A stretch of DNA of 19,827 bases, from contig DATKBT010000094.1 in NCBI GenBank assembly GCA_035546295.1, positions 1-19,827 on the forward strand, read 5' to 3'. A program made the translations under genes and the position numbers. Shown here in pieces: positions 5,954 to 13,418 of this stretch. Origin of the DNA: DATKBT01 sp035546295. Its GTDB lineage: Bacteria; Acidobacteriota; Thermoanaerobaculia; Multivoradales; Multivoraceae. Below the pieces are notes generated by a model. It was not told the origin of the DNA. It saw nothing but the letters and a program-made list of their open reading frames with translations, and did no database searches. Positions within the stretch are counted from its first letter, which is position 1, and every line of letters starts with the position of its first letter.

Positions 5954-8461
5954 ATGATGGACGCCAAGCCCGACCGCGACAGCTCTGCGCGGACTCGACC
6001 CGGCATGAGCCGCGGTGCGAGCTTCACCGACTTCGGCCCGGACCTGCGCCAGGCGATCCGCACGCTCCAGCGCCGGCCGGGACACACCGCCGTCGCAGCC
6101 CTGACCATGGCGCTCGGAATCGGCGCCACCACGGTGCTGTTCAGCGTCACCGACGCCGTCCTGCTCGAGCCCCTGCCCTGGCCGGGCTCGGAGCGGCTCG
6201 TCGTGCTCTCCGAGTCGCGCCAGGGGGGAACCAATCGGGTCTCGGGAGTGTTGACCAACGCCACCTACCTGGCGTGGGCGGAGTCGGCGGAGACCGTCGA
6301 GGGGCTCGCCGCCTGGTCGCCGCGGCGCCGGATGCTCGAGAGCGGCGAGCCACGGCGGGTTCAGATCACGGCAGTCACGCCGAGTCTCTTCCCGCTGCTC
6401 GAGGTCGCTCCCGAGCTCGGACGCTCCTTCGACGCCATCGAGTCGCAGGAGCGCCTGATCGTGCTCTCCGAGGGCCTCTGGCGCGAGCGCTTCGAGAGCA
6501 GCGAAGACGTCCTCGGCGAGATCGTCCGGCTCGACGGCGACGCCTACCGGGTGATCGGCGTCATGCCGCCGGGGTTCGTGTTCCCGGATCGCGACAGCCG
6601 CGCCTGGGTCCCCTTCCACGTCGAGCCTGCGGAGGTGAGCGAGGGGGGCGGCGGCTCGCTCTCGATGTTCGCCGCCCTCGCCAAGCTGGGGGAGGGCGTC
6701 ACCCCGGAGCAGGCGGCCGCGGAGGGGACCGTCCGGGGTCGCGCGGCGCCCGACCCCGGCATGGTGGTGATGGCGGTGTTCGGCAGCAATGGGCCGGTCG
6801 AGGTCGCCGCGGTCCCGTGGCTGGAGTCGATGACGGCCGAGGTCCGGCCGGCGATCCACCTGCTCCTGGTCGCCGTGTCGCTGCTGCTGGTGACCGCGAC
6901 CGCCAACGTCGCGAGCCTGCAGCTCGCCGCCGCCAGCGCGCGACGACGAGAGGTCGCGGTGCGCGCGGCGCTCGGCGCCCGGGGCGGACAGATCGCACGC
7001 CACCTGCTGCTCGAGAGCGCGCTGCTCGGGCTGTTGGGCGGCGCCGGAGGGCTGGCGCTGGCCGCCGCGATCCTGCGCTCGGCGCCCAGCCTGCTGCCCG
7101 ATTCCTTCCCGCGGCTCGACGGGATCACCGTCGATCTCGGCGTGCTGCTGTTCGTTCTCGCGGTGTCCCTGCTGAGCGGTCTCCTGTTCGGGTTGGCGCC
7201 GCTCTGGCACGCTCGCCGCGTGGACCTGCGCTCGGCGCTCGGCGCCAGCGGCGCCGCCGCCGAGCCGGCGCAACGATCGCTCGCCTCGCCGCGCGCGCTG
7301 ATCATGGCGGGGCAGGTCGCGATCGCGTGCGTGCTGCTGATCGGCGCCTCGCTGCTCGGGCGCAGCTTCTTCGCGCTGCTCGACACCGATCTCGGCTACG
7401 ACCCCGAGAACGTGCTGACCGCGCTGCTGGTGATGCCCGAGCACGCGATCGCCGAGTCGGAGCGCACCGCGATCCTCGAGCAGACGATCGAGCGCGTGCG
7501 CACGTTCGCGGGCGTCCGGGCGTTCGCCGCCGCGAACGTGCTGCCGTTGACCGGGGGCGAGTCGATGATGAGCTTCACCTGGCCGACCGACAGTGATCCC
7601 GAGGCTCTGGCGCAGGCGACGGTGCGGATGGTCAGCGCAGGGTACTTCGAGGCGCTGGGGCTACGAATCGTCGCCGGGCGAGCTCTCACCGCCGCCGACA
7701 CCGCGACCAGCCAGCCGGTGGTGGTCGTCAACCAGGCGTTCGCCGAGCGCTATCTCGGCCCAGAGCCGGTCGGCACCCGCCTGCCGCTGCGCCCGTCGGA
7801 GGAGCGGCCGGAATACGAGATCGTGGGCGTCGTCGAGGACGTGCGCCAGCGCGGCGCGACCGACGAGGCCGTGCCCGAGATCACCTACTCGTACCTCCAG
7901 CGTCCGGGCGGGTACGGATCGTCGATGGCCTATCTGGTGGCGCGCACCGATTCGGATCCGATGGAGCTGGCTCCGACCCTGCGCACGATCGTGCGCGAGC
8001 AGGATCGCGCAGCGGTCGTCGAGGAGGTCTCGACGATGGAGGACCGCTACCGGACGAGCCTGGCGCAGCCGCGTCTCAATGCGCTGCTGCTCGCCGGCTT
8101 CGCCTTCTTCGCCCTGATGATCGCGGCGGCGGGTCTGTTCGGCGTCGTCTCCTACGGCGTGGCGCAGCGGGCGCGCGAGATCGGCGTGCGCGGCGCTCTG
8201 GGCGCGACTCGGCGCGACATCGTCCAGCTCGTTCTCGGGCAGGGCCTGCGCATCGCGCTCCCCGGTCTCGCGGCCGGACTGATCGCTTCGTTCTGGCTGG
8301 TCCAGGGGATCTCGAGCCTGCTCTACGGCACCGCTCCGCACGATCCGGTCAGCTTCGTCCTGGTACCCGTCGCGCTCCTCGCAGTCGCGCTGCTGGCCTT
8401 CGCGATCCCCGCGCGGCGCGCGGCGAGCATCGACGCTCAGACCGTGCTGCGGTCCTCGTAG
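5954..8461 (+). CDS. ADOP-family orphan ABC-type permease (MacB/FtsX-like, duplicated)
   Basis: 835 aa. Start at ATG 5954 or the adjacent ATG 5957; AGGAGG (5946-5951) supports both, 5957 having the better spacing. It is built as two MacB-like halves. The first has TM1 about 44-71 (with ALTMALGIGATTVLFSV), a periplasmic core domain, and an FtsX domain from about 302 with the motif ARRREVAVRAALGA. The second has a new membrane entry near 449 (GQVAIACVLLIGASLLGRSF), another periplasmic core, and FtsX from about 711 with AQRAREIGVRGALGATRRDI, ending SIDAQTVLRS. This duplicated architecture without a fused ATPase is the Acidobacterial Duplicated Orphan Permease. No ABC ATPase gene lies next to it. 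Relatives use MacB-type mechanotransmission to move peptides, lipids or antibiotics; the substrate here is unknown. Convergent with the YkgJ-like gene. Confidence 0.93.
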   Translation: MMDAKPDRDSSARTRPGMSRGASFTDFGPDLRQAIRTLQRRPGHTAVAALTMALGIGATTVLFSVTDAVLLEPLPWPGSERLVVLSESRQGGTNRVSGVLTNATYLAWAESAETVEGLAAWSPRRRMLESGEPRRVQITAVTPSLFPLLEVAPELGRSFDAIESQERLIVLSEGLWRERFESSEDVLGEIVRLDGDAYRVIGVMPPGFVFPDRDSRAWVPFHVEPAEVSEGGGGSLSMFAALAKLGEGVTPEQAAAEGTVRGRAAPDPGMVVMAVFGSNGPVEVAAVPWLESMTAEVRPAIHLLLVAVSLLLVTATANVASLQLAAASARRREVAVRAALGARGGQIARHLLLESALLGLLGGAGGLALAAAILRSAPSLLPDSFPRLDGITVDLGVLLFVLAVSLLSGLLFGLAPLWHARRVDLRSALGASGAAAEPAQRSLASPRALIMAGQVAIACVLLIGASLLGRSFFALLDTDLGYDPENVLTALLVMPEHAIAESERTAILEQTIERVRTFAGVRAFAAANVLPLTGGESMMSFTWPTDSDPEALAQATVRMVSAGYFEALGLRIVAGRALTAADTATSQPVVVVNQAFAERYLGPEPVGTRLPLRPSEERPEYEIVGVVEDVRQRGATDEAVPEITYSYLQRPGGYGSSMAYLVARTDSDPMELAPTLRTIVREQDRAAVVEEVSTMEDRYRTSLAQPRLNALLLAGFAFFALMIAAAGLFGVVSYGVAQRAREIGVRGALGATRRDIVQLVLGQGLRIALPGLAAGLIASFWLVQGISSLLYGTAPHDPVSFVLVPVALLAVALLAFAIPARRAASIDAQTVLRSS

Positions 8462-8478
8462 GGGAGGTTTCGTTCGAA

Positions 8479-8509
8479 CGAGCGGGCGCGTTTCGAGCGC
8501 GCCCGTTCG
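8479..8509. terminator. Bidirectional terminator-like hairpin between convergent genes
   Basis: CGAGCGGGCGCG (8479-8490) pairs with CGCGCCCGTTCG (8498-8509) over 12 positions with a single G-T wobble, around a 7-nt loop. It sits in the 76-bp gap between the ends of the permease and the YkgJ-like gene, the expected place for a shared terminator. A small palindrome, CGTTCGAACG, precedes it at 8471-8480. Confidence 0.7.
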
Positions 8510-8537
8510 GGGCCGGGGATCTCCGCCGCCCTTCGAC

Positions 8538-9215
8538 TCAGGGCTCTTCGGTCTCCCCACGTTCCGGCGGGGTCGGGAGGACGGCGAAGGCGATGAAAGT
8601 CCTGCCGGTGGTCCCGGTCGCGCTCTCGACGTCGGCACACAGCGCGTCGATCCGACCGTGCGGGTCGAGCTCGATGCGGTCGAGCGTGCCCGCGACGCAG
8701 TAGGGGCATGCCTTCCACTGCTCCTGACCGACTCGCAGCGGCGGTCCGAAGGTGCGACAGACCAGTGGACGCCAGCGGTACAGCTCGCACCAGCCGGTGC
8801 TCGGATCGAGCACCGGGCAGGGCAGGTCCTCGTGCCAGTCGCAGGCGTCCAGCAACTCGTCGACGTCGTCTCCGAGGGCGCCGGTCTCGGGATCTCCCGG
8901 GAAGTCTTCGCGCAGCAGCTCGACTGCCTGCTCGGCGCGCTGCTCGAGGGCGCGGGCGCGCTCGGGATCGTCGCGGCGCAGGGCTTCCAGACCCCGCGCG
9001 AGTCTCCTCGCGTCGAGCGCGTCGACCGGGAAGGGACCGATGCAGCAGTCGATGCGGCCCGGCCCGCAGCCCCAGCGATCCCCCGCCTGCTCGGCGGCGC
9101 CCTCCATCACCCGATCGACCTCGAGCATCAGGGCGTCGTCACGGGCTTCGAGCGTGCCCAGATCAGTAACTGCGGGCGGGAAAGCGGTCTTCTCTCGAGC
9201 GCGGCGCATGGGCAC
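8538..9215 (-). CDS. YkgJ-family cysteine-cluster protein
   Basis: 225 aa from GTG 9215; ATG 9209, two codons later, is equally likely, and no Shine-Dalgarno is evident for either. Nine cysteines lie in the family's spacing: C50 and C57/C58 (GCGPGRIDCCIGPFPV), C125, C133, C143 and C153 (CDWHEDLPCPVL, then GWCELYRWRPLVCRTFG), and C170/C173 (ACPYC). The R-P-L-x-C-R-x-F-G segment is the hallmark of YkgJ/UPF0153 proteins. The cysteines are thought to hold a metal or Fe-S cluster, but the reaction is not established. This member is longer than the minimal domain: a helical insert rich in D/E/R/A (about 70-125) separates the first cysteine group from the second. It is divergent from the kinase, with about 270 bp between starts, and convergent with the permease. 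Confidence 0.88.
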   Translation of the reverse strand: MPMRRAREKTAFPPAVTDLGTLEARDDALMLEVDRVMEGAAEQAGDRWGCGPGRIDCCIGPFPVDALDARRLARGLEALRRDDPERARALEQRAEQAVELLREDFPGDPETGALGDDVDELLDACDWHEDLPCPVLDPSTGWCELYRWRPLVCRTFGPPLRVGQEQWKACPYCVAGTLDRIELDPHGRIDALCADVESATGTTGRTFIAFAVLPTPPERGETEEP

Positions 9216-9341
9216 AGATCGGAACGGCCAGCCAAGAGCGAGGAACCGGAAGGCAGGAAGATGGCGGTGTCGTCCCGATCACGATACCGAATCGCGATCC
9301 CGACTCGGCTCTTGCCCGGTGGTTATGCTGTCGACTCCTGG

Positions 9342-9379
9342 CTCATGTTCCTCGCTTAAGCGCCTCGAGCGGCGCGGGT
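9342..9379. repeat. Dispersed repeat, copy A
   Basis: The 38-bp stretch beginning CTCATGTTCCTCGC aligns without gaps to 19732-19769, with a handful of substitutions. Both include AAGCGCC...GGCGCGGG, which folds as a short GC hairpin. It lies in the divergent gap between the YkgJ-like and kinase genes. I see no clear promoter in that gap. Confidence 0.55.
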
Positions 9380-9486
9380 TCACGTCGACTCCCGGTCGCC
9401 TCGACCCGTTCGTGAGCTTCCCGCCGGCCCGGTCGACCCAGCCAGGATCGTGAATCTCCAGGATGCTCCGATCAGCCAGGACGCCG

Positions 9487-11976
9487 ATGCCCGAACCGTC
9501 GACCACGCCCGTCTGCCCGGCCTGCGGTGCCCCGCTCGCGCCGGCCACCCTCGACGGGCAGTGCCCGGCCTGTCTCCTGCGCGCCGTCCTGGACGAGCCC
9601 GACGAAGCAGCGGGAGCGGATGCGGCAGGAGAGGCGGCGCGGCGAGCAACGGAGCCGAGGGCTGGAAGAGAGTGTGACCTCGCGGGGACGCGGATCGGCC
9701 GCTATCGCCTGGTCGAGCGCCTGGCCGAAGGCGGAATGGGCGTCGTCTATCGCGCGACCGACGAGCGGCTCGAGCGGCCGGTCGCGTTCAAGCTGGTGGC
9801 GCCCGAGCGAGTCGGCGATCCGACGGCGCGGGACCGCTTCGAGGTCGAGGCGCGCGCAGCCTCGGCCCTCGAGCATCCCAACGTCTGCCCGGTCTACGAC
9901 GTCGGCGACTCGGAGGTGGGGCCTTATCTGGTGCTGCCGCTCTACGAGGGGGAGACCCTGGCCGAGCGGCTCGAACGCGGTCCGCTGCCAGTCGAGCGCG
10001 CGCTCGACGTCGTGCGGCAGACCGCCGAGGGGTTGGCGCGGGCGCATCGAGAAGGGATCGTCCACGGCGACGTCAAGCCCGAGAACCTGATGCTCACCAC
10101 CGACGGGCTGGTCAAGATCCTCGACTTCGGTCTCGCCGGCATGTCGGGAGAACGAGGTCGGCGCGGCGGCACCGACGGCTACCTTCCCCCCGAGGCCGAG
10201 CAGGGCGGCCGCCTCGATCCTCGGACCGACCTCTACGCCCTGGGCGCGGTGCTGGCCGACGCGCTGCTCGGTCGCACCGCGATCACCGGCGGAGCGGGCG
10301 CGACGGCCGGCGAGACCGGCGAAGCGACGAGGTCGAGTAGCGCGCGGCCTCTTGTCCCGCACCTGGAGCCCGAGCTCGACTCTCTCCTCGGCTCCTGTCT
10401 CGCGACCGACCCGGAGCGCAGGATCGCCTCCGCGCAGGACGTGCTGATCGCTCTCGATCGAATCGACCCCCTGCATCTGATGGTGGCGCTGGGCGAGCTT
10501 CCCACCCCCGACGCCGTCGCCGCGGCCCCGCACGCCAGGGCGCCGAGCCGGCGTGCGACTGCGGCGGGCGTCGCGCTGCTGGTGGGCTCGCTGGGGCTGG
10601 CCGGCTGGCTGCTCGGGCGCTGGGACCGATGGAGCGAGGTGGCGCCGAGGCGCAGCGTCACGGCGCTCGTCGAGTCGGCGCAGGAGGCGGCTGGGATCAC
10701 GGACCAGCAGGCTGTAGTCCGCTGGGGCTTCGCGCTCGATCGGAGCCGTTGGAGCGCGCCGACCGGCCCCGAGCCCTCGGTCTTCCTCTGGTGGCGGGCG
10801 GCGCGTAGCCCCCTGGTCGGCTCGCCGATCGTGGTGCGCGCGCTCGACCTCGGACGGGTCGGTCCGGCGGAGCCCGCCCTCGGCGAGGCCGATCTGGTTC
10901 GCGTGGCGATCGCTCTCGACGGCGCCGTGATCGAGCGGACTCTGGGCGGAGCGTGGCGAGGCGGCGCGGGGGCCGTGAGCGGCGCGGGGGCTGTGAGCGG
11001 CGCGGCGCAGGCGATCTCGCCGATCGGGGACTCGGAGCCGGGGCCTTCGCTCTACGGCTTCGATCCTCTGCTGTTCGTGATCGCCCTCACTTTCCTGGTG
11101 GCGATCACTCTCGCCCTGGCGCGCCGTAATCTCGCTCGTGGACAGGGAGACCGCCGAGGCGCGACCCGGCTGGCGGCAGTGCTAGGCGGTCTCTTCCTGT
11201 TCTCCTGGATCGCCGGAGGCGGCCACTCCGCGGTGCTGCGCGCCGAGTTCTCGTTGCTCGTGCAGGCGTGCGGGCTGGCGCTCTTCTACGCGCTGCTCGG
11301 CGGGCTGTTCCACCTCGCGCTCGAGCCGCGGCTGAGGCGTCACTGGCCGCATGTGCAGATCGGCTGGTCGCGCCTGTTCGCCGGACGCATTGCCGACGGC
11401 GCCGCCGCCCGCGAGCTGCTCGCGGGCTCGTTGCTCGGGATCTCCTGGTTCGTCGCCCGGCTCGCGACGTTCGGAGGTCTGGCCTTGAGCGCTGAAACTC
11501 CCGGTGCCTCGCGGATTCCGAACGTCCGCCTGCTCGAAGGTCCAGGTCAGTGGATGGGTGAGCTGGCCAACAGCATCGGCACCGCCCTCGCGCTCGGGCT
11601 CGGAGTCGTCGTGGTGATGGCCCTGGTGCGCGAGCGCGCTCGTTCGCCGCGGTGGTTCGCGCCCGCGATCTTCGCCGCGCTGGTGACCCCGGCGCTGGCG
11701 CTCACCGAGCAGAGCCCAACCGCCTGGATCTTCTGGTCTCTGCTCGCGCTCAGCGCCTGGTGGGTCGTCGGGCGGTTTGGCGCGCTGGCGCTGGTTTCCG
11801 CCTACCTCGCGTTTCGCCTCCTCTGGATGGGCCTGTTGACGCTGGCTCCAGGGCAGCTCGGCTTCGCCGTATCGGTGGGGACCGTGGTCCTGGTGCTCCT
11901 CCTCGGACTTGGACCGATGGCGGCGTCGGTGGCGACGTCGAGGAGGCAAGCCGGCTCCGTTGCGGCGGTGGGGTGA
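9487..11976 (+). CDS. Membrane Ser/Thr protein kinase with N-terminal zinc ribbon
   Basis: 829 aa from ATG 9487, with AGGA (9478-9481) at good spacing; in-frame ATG 9463 would add 8 residues. The N-terminus is a zinc ribbon, C10-PA-C13...C26-PA-C29. The kinase domain spans about 73-340: glycine loop LAEGGMGVVY (79-88), K102 in VAFK, probable alpha-C Glu E121, catalytic loop HGDVKPEN (193-200, D195, K197, N200), DFG 213-215, and PPE near 233-235 in place of APE. All core residues are present, but the usual HRD arginine is glycine, making this a non-RD kinase with a short activation segment (about 20 residues). One helix follows near 360-380, then an extracytoplasmic domain, then a block of about eight helices to the C-terminus. 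It probably phosphorylates regulatory proteins from the inner membrane. The ECF-like sigma gene often found with such kinases is convergent, 476 bp away. Confidence 0.93.
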   Translation: MPEPSTTPVCPACGAPLAPATLDGQCPACLLRAVLDEPDEAAGADAAGEAARRATEPRAGRECDLAGTRIGRYRLVERLAEGGMGVVYRATDERLERPVAFKLVAPERVGDPTARDRFEVEARAASALEHPNVCPVYDVGDSEVGPYLVLPLYEGETLAERLERGPLPVERALDVVRQTAEGLARAHREGIVHGDVKPENLMLTTDGLVKILDFGLAGMSGERGRRGGTDGYLPPEAEQGGRLDPRTDLYALGAVLADALLGRTAITGGAGATAGETGEATRSSSARPLVPHLEPELDSLLGSCLATDPERRIASAQDVLIALDRIDPLHLMVALGELPTPDAVAAAPHARAPSRRATAAGVALLVGSLGLAGWLLGRWDRWSEVAPRRSVTALVESAQEAAGITDQQAVVRWGFALDRSRWSAPTGPEPSVFLWWRAARSPLVGSPIVVRALDLGRVGPAEPALGEADLVRVAIALDGAVIERTLGGAWRGGAGAVSGAGAVSGAAQAISPIGDSEPGPSLYGFDPLLFVIALTFLVAITLALARRNLARGQGDRRGATRLAAVLGGLFLFSWIAGGGHSAVLRAEFSLLVQACGLALFYALLGGLFHLALEPRLRRHWPHVQIGWSRLFAGRIADGAAARELLAGSLLGISWFVARLATFGGLALSAETPGASRIPNVRLLEGPGQWMGELANSIGTALALGLGVVVVMALVRERARSPRWFAPAIFAALVTPALALTEQSPTAWIFWSLLALSAWWVVGRFGALALVSAYLAFRLLWMGLLTLAPGQLGFAVSVGTVVLVLLLGLGPMAASVATSRRQAGSVAAVG
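10963..10998 (+). repeat. In-frame 18-bp tandem duplication inside the kinase gene
   Basis: GGCGCGGGGGC[C/T]GTGAGC is repeated twice, encoding GAGAVS-GAGAVS, in the linker before the C-terminal membrane block. One silent C/T change separates the copies. It keeps the frame and probably only lengthens a flexible linker. Confidence 0.8.
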
Positions 11977-12203
11977 GCTCGCGCGTCGGTCATCCACCGC
12001 TGCTCTCCGCGCCGTCGCCACCCGCCTAAGATGCCCTTCGCCTCGCGTAACCGGCGCAGGATCGGGCCGCTGTTCCCGAACGTCTCGGCGAGAGGCTGGT
12101 GCTTCGACCCCTTGCGGGGACGACCGCGACGCCAACGATCGTCGCGCGCTCGTGGCCCTGCGCGTAGTGGTCCTCGCGCAGGTCGCACGCCCGAGGCCGG
12201 CCG

Positions 12204-12228
12204 GCGCCCCGACTGCATCCCGGGGCGC
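12204..12228. terminator. 8-bp hairpin between convergent kinase and sigma genes
   Basis: GCGCCCCG (12204-12211) pairs with CGGGGCGC (12221-12228) across a 9-nt loop. It is the only strong hairpin noticed in the 476-bp gap 11977-12452, so it may stop both convergent transcripts, though there is no T-run. The gap also has an AT-rich patch (about 12347-12375). No frame in it reads as a convincing protein. Confidence 0.4.
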
Positions 12229-12452
12229 GGCCGGCGGCTGCGCACAGGCGGACGTTTCTGGGGCTGCCTCCAGTCCCGGCGACGCGCCAGCGGGCACGTT
12301 CGGCTCCTCGGGGGGCGGCAGGCGCAACCACGATCGGCCCGCGGCGTATACCTATGACTATTATGGGTAGAGATCTTGCGATGGGACGGGAGGTCGACTC
12401 TCGGCCGGCCAGAGATCGGCCGCTCGAGGGACCGGGAGGCGGGCCGCGAGAC

Positions 12453-13181
12453 CTACGGCTCACCGCGAGCCGACACCGCCGCGAGCAGCGACCGGATCTC
12501 GGCGTCGACCTCCTCATCACCGGCGACCGTCTCCGCCACCTCGGCGCGCAGGAGCTCGCCGAAGCGCTTGCGAAGCCGGTGCACGGCGACCTTGACCGCG
12601 CTCTCGGAGAGACCGAGGCGCGCGCCGATCTCGCGATAGGCCAGCCCCTCTTCGTGGCCGGTGAGGTGCGGCGCGAGGAGCTCGAAGCGCTCGCCGGCGC
12701 CGGCCGCCTCGGCCTCGGCGCGCAGCCGGCGCAGGACCCGGTCGAGCAGAGTCAGCGCCCACCGCCGCTCGAACTCCTCCTCCGGGGTCGAGCCTCCCGC
12801 GGGCTCACGCACGTAACGCGCCTCGGCGTCGTCGAGGTCGACGTCGAGCGATAGCGGTGTTCGACCGCTGCCTCGCTTCAAGGTGTGCGCGCGCTCGCGC
12901 TGCTTGGTGAGGAAGTTGCGAAGGGCGACCAGCAGGAACGAGCGGAAGCGCCCGCGCTCGGGGTCCATCCGCTCGAGGTCCCGACGCTCGAGCAGCGACA
13001 GGAAGTAGCTCTGGGTGAGGTCAGCCGCGGCCTCTGCGTCGTGACCGTTGCGCCGCACGTAGGCGTAGATCGGCCACCAGTAGATCTGGCAGAGCTCCTC
13101 GAGCGCCTCGCGCGCGGTGCGCGCGTCGCCGTCGCCCGCCGCGAGCACGACACTCCATCGCGTGTTGCGAAACCTGGCCAT
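12453..13181 (-). CDS. ECF-like sigma-70 family RNA polymerase sigma factor
   Basis: 242 aa from ATG 13181. A GGGGGAGG run directly abuts the ATG, unusually close for a ribosome site. The open frame continues upstream through the REP-like repeats, but that part is repeat-derived and not sigma-like. Sigma region 2 covers about 24-100, with ALEELCQIYWWPIYAYVRRN, then ADLTQSYFLSLLER and RGRFRSFLLVALRNFLTKQR. Region 4 is about 181-208 (YREIGARLGLSESAVKVAVH, then RLRKRF), the helix-turn-helix for the -35 element. The opening FRNTRWSVVLAA and the long middle (about 105-170) mark the large ECF-like group common in Acidobacteriota and Planctomycetota, whose genes usually accompany Ser/Thr kinases rather than anti-sigma factors. 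None of the latter is visible here. The kinase at 9487-11976 is the obvious candidate partner, though convergent rather than in one operon. Confidence 0.93.
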   Translation of the reverse strand: MARFRNTRWSVVLAAGDGDARTAREALEELCQIYWWPIYAYVRRNGHDAEAAADLTQSYFLSLLERRDLERMDPERGRFRSFLLVALRNFLTKQRERAHTLKRGSGRTPLSLDVDLDDAEARYVREPAGGSTPEEEFERRWALTLLDRVLRRLRAEAEAAGAGERFELLAPHLTGHEEGLAYREIGARLGLSESAVKVAVHRLRKRFGELLRAEVAETVAGDEEVDAEIRSLLAAVSARGEP

Positions 13182-13253
13182 CCTCCCCCGGATCTTCGCA
13201 GATGGACCCTCCCCACGCGACGCAGTCGCCTCGAGAGAAGAGCCCCCAGACCC

Positions 13254-13410
13254 AGATCGGGGACAGGTACCTAACTCACCCAGCTCCAGAGATCGGGGAC
13301 AGGTACCCAACTCAACCCAACTCGAGATCGGGGACAGGTACCCAATTCAGATTGCGGGTACCAAACCAGATCGGGGCCAGGTACTCGACCAGATAGGTAC
13401 CTGTCCCCGA
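13254..13410. repeat. Cluster of REP-like repeats (core TCGGGGACAGGTACC)
   Basis: Direct copies of AGATCGGGGACAGGTACC and its variants lie at 13254-13277, 13290-13313, 13325-13348 and 13368-13390. There is a degenerate copy near 13354-13367 and one perfect inverted copy at 13396-13410. They fill the gap between the fused gene's stop (13419-13421) and the sigma gene. From memory, the core resembles repeats seen near Y1/RAYT-type transposases in other bacteria; no transposase is in this window. Confidence 0.75.
13371..13410 (-). terminator. Imperfect 14-bp hairpin from facing REP-like copies
   Basis: The last direct copy (13371-13384) and the inverted copy (13397-13410) pair over 14 positions with one mismatch and a 12-nt loop. 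It lies 9 bp beyond the stop of the minus-strand fused gene, so it may act as that gene's terminator. Confidence 0.5.
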
Positions 13411-13418
13411 ACTCGACG

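Noticed and set aside
5912..7444. 510-codon minus-strand open frame over the permease
   Set aside because: Its translation is dominated by Q, E, H and R with no domain; the plus-strand frame gives an unmistakable ADOP permease. It is the usual antisense shadow in GC-rich DNA.
11977..12452. Small genes between the kinase and the sigma factor
   Set aside because: Open frames on both strands here are arginine/alanine/proline-rich, lack ribosome sites and match no family I know. One minus-strand stretch near 12040-12130 looks slightly protein-like but is too weak to call.
13182..13310. Upstream extension of the sigma factor through the REP-like repeats
   Set aside because: The extra 43 residues repeat GTCPRS-type units encoded by the repeats, and the family begins at the FRNTRWS segment.
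13254..13410. CRISPR array
   Set aside because: The spacing between copies is only about 10-20 bp, one copy is inverted, units vary, and no cas gene is nearby.
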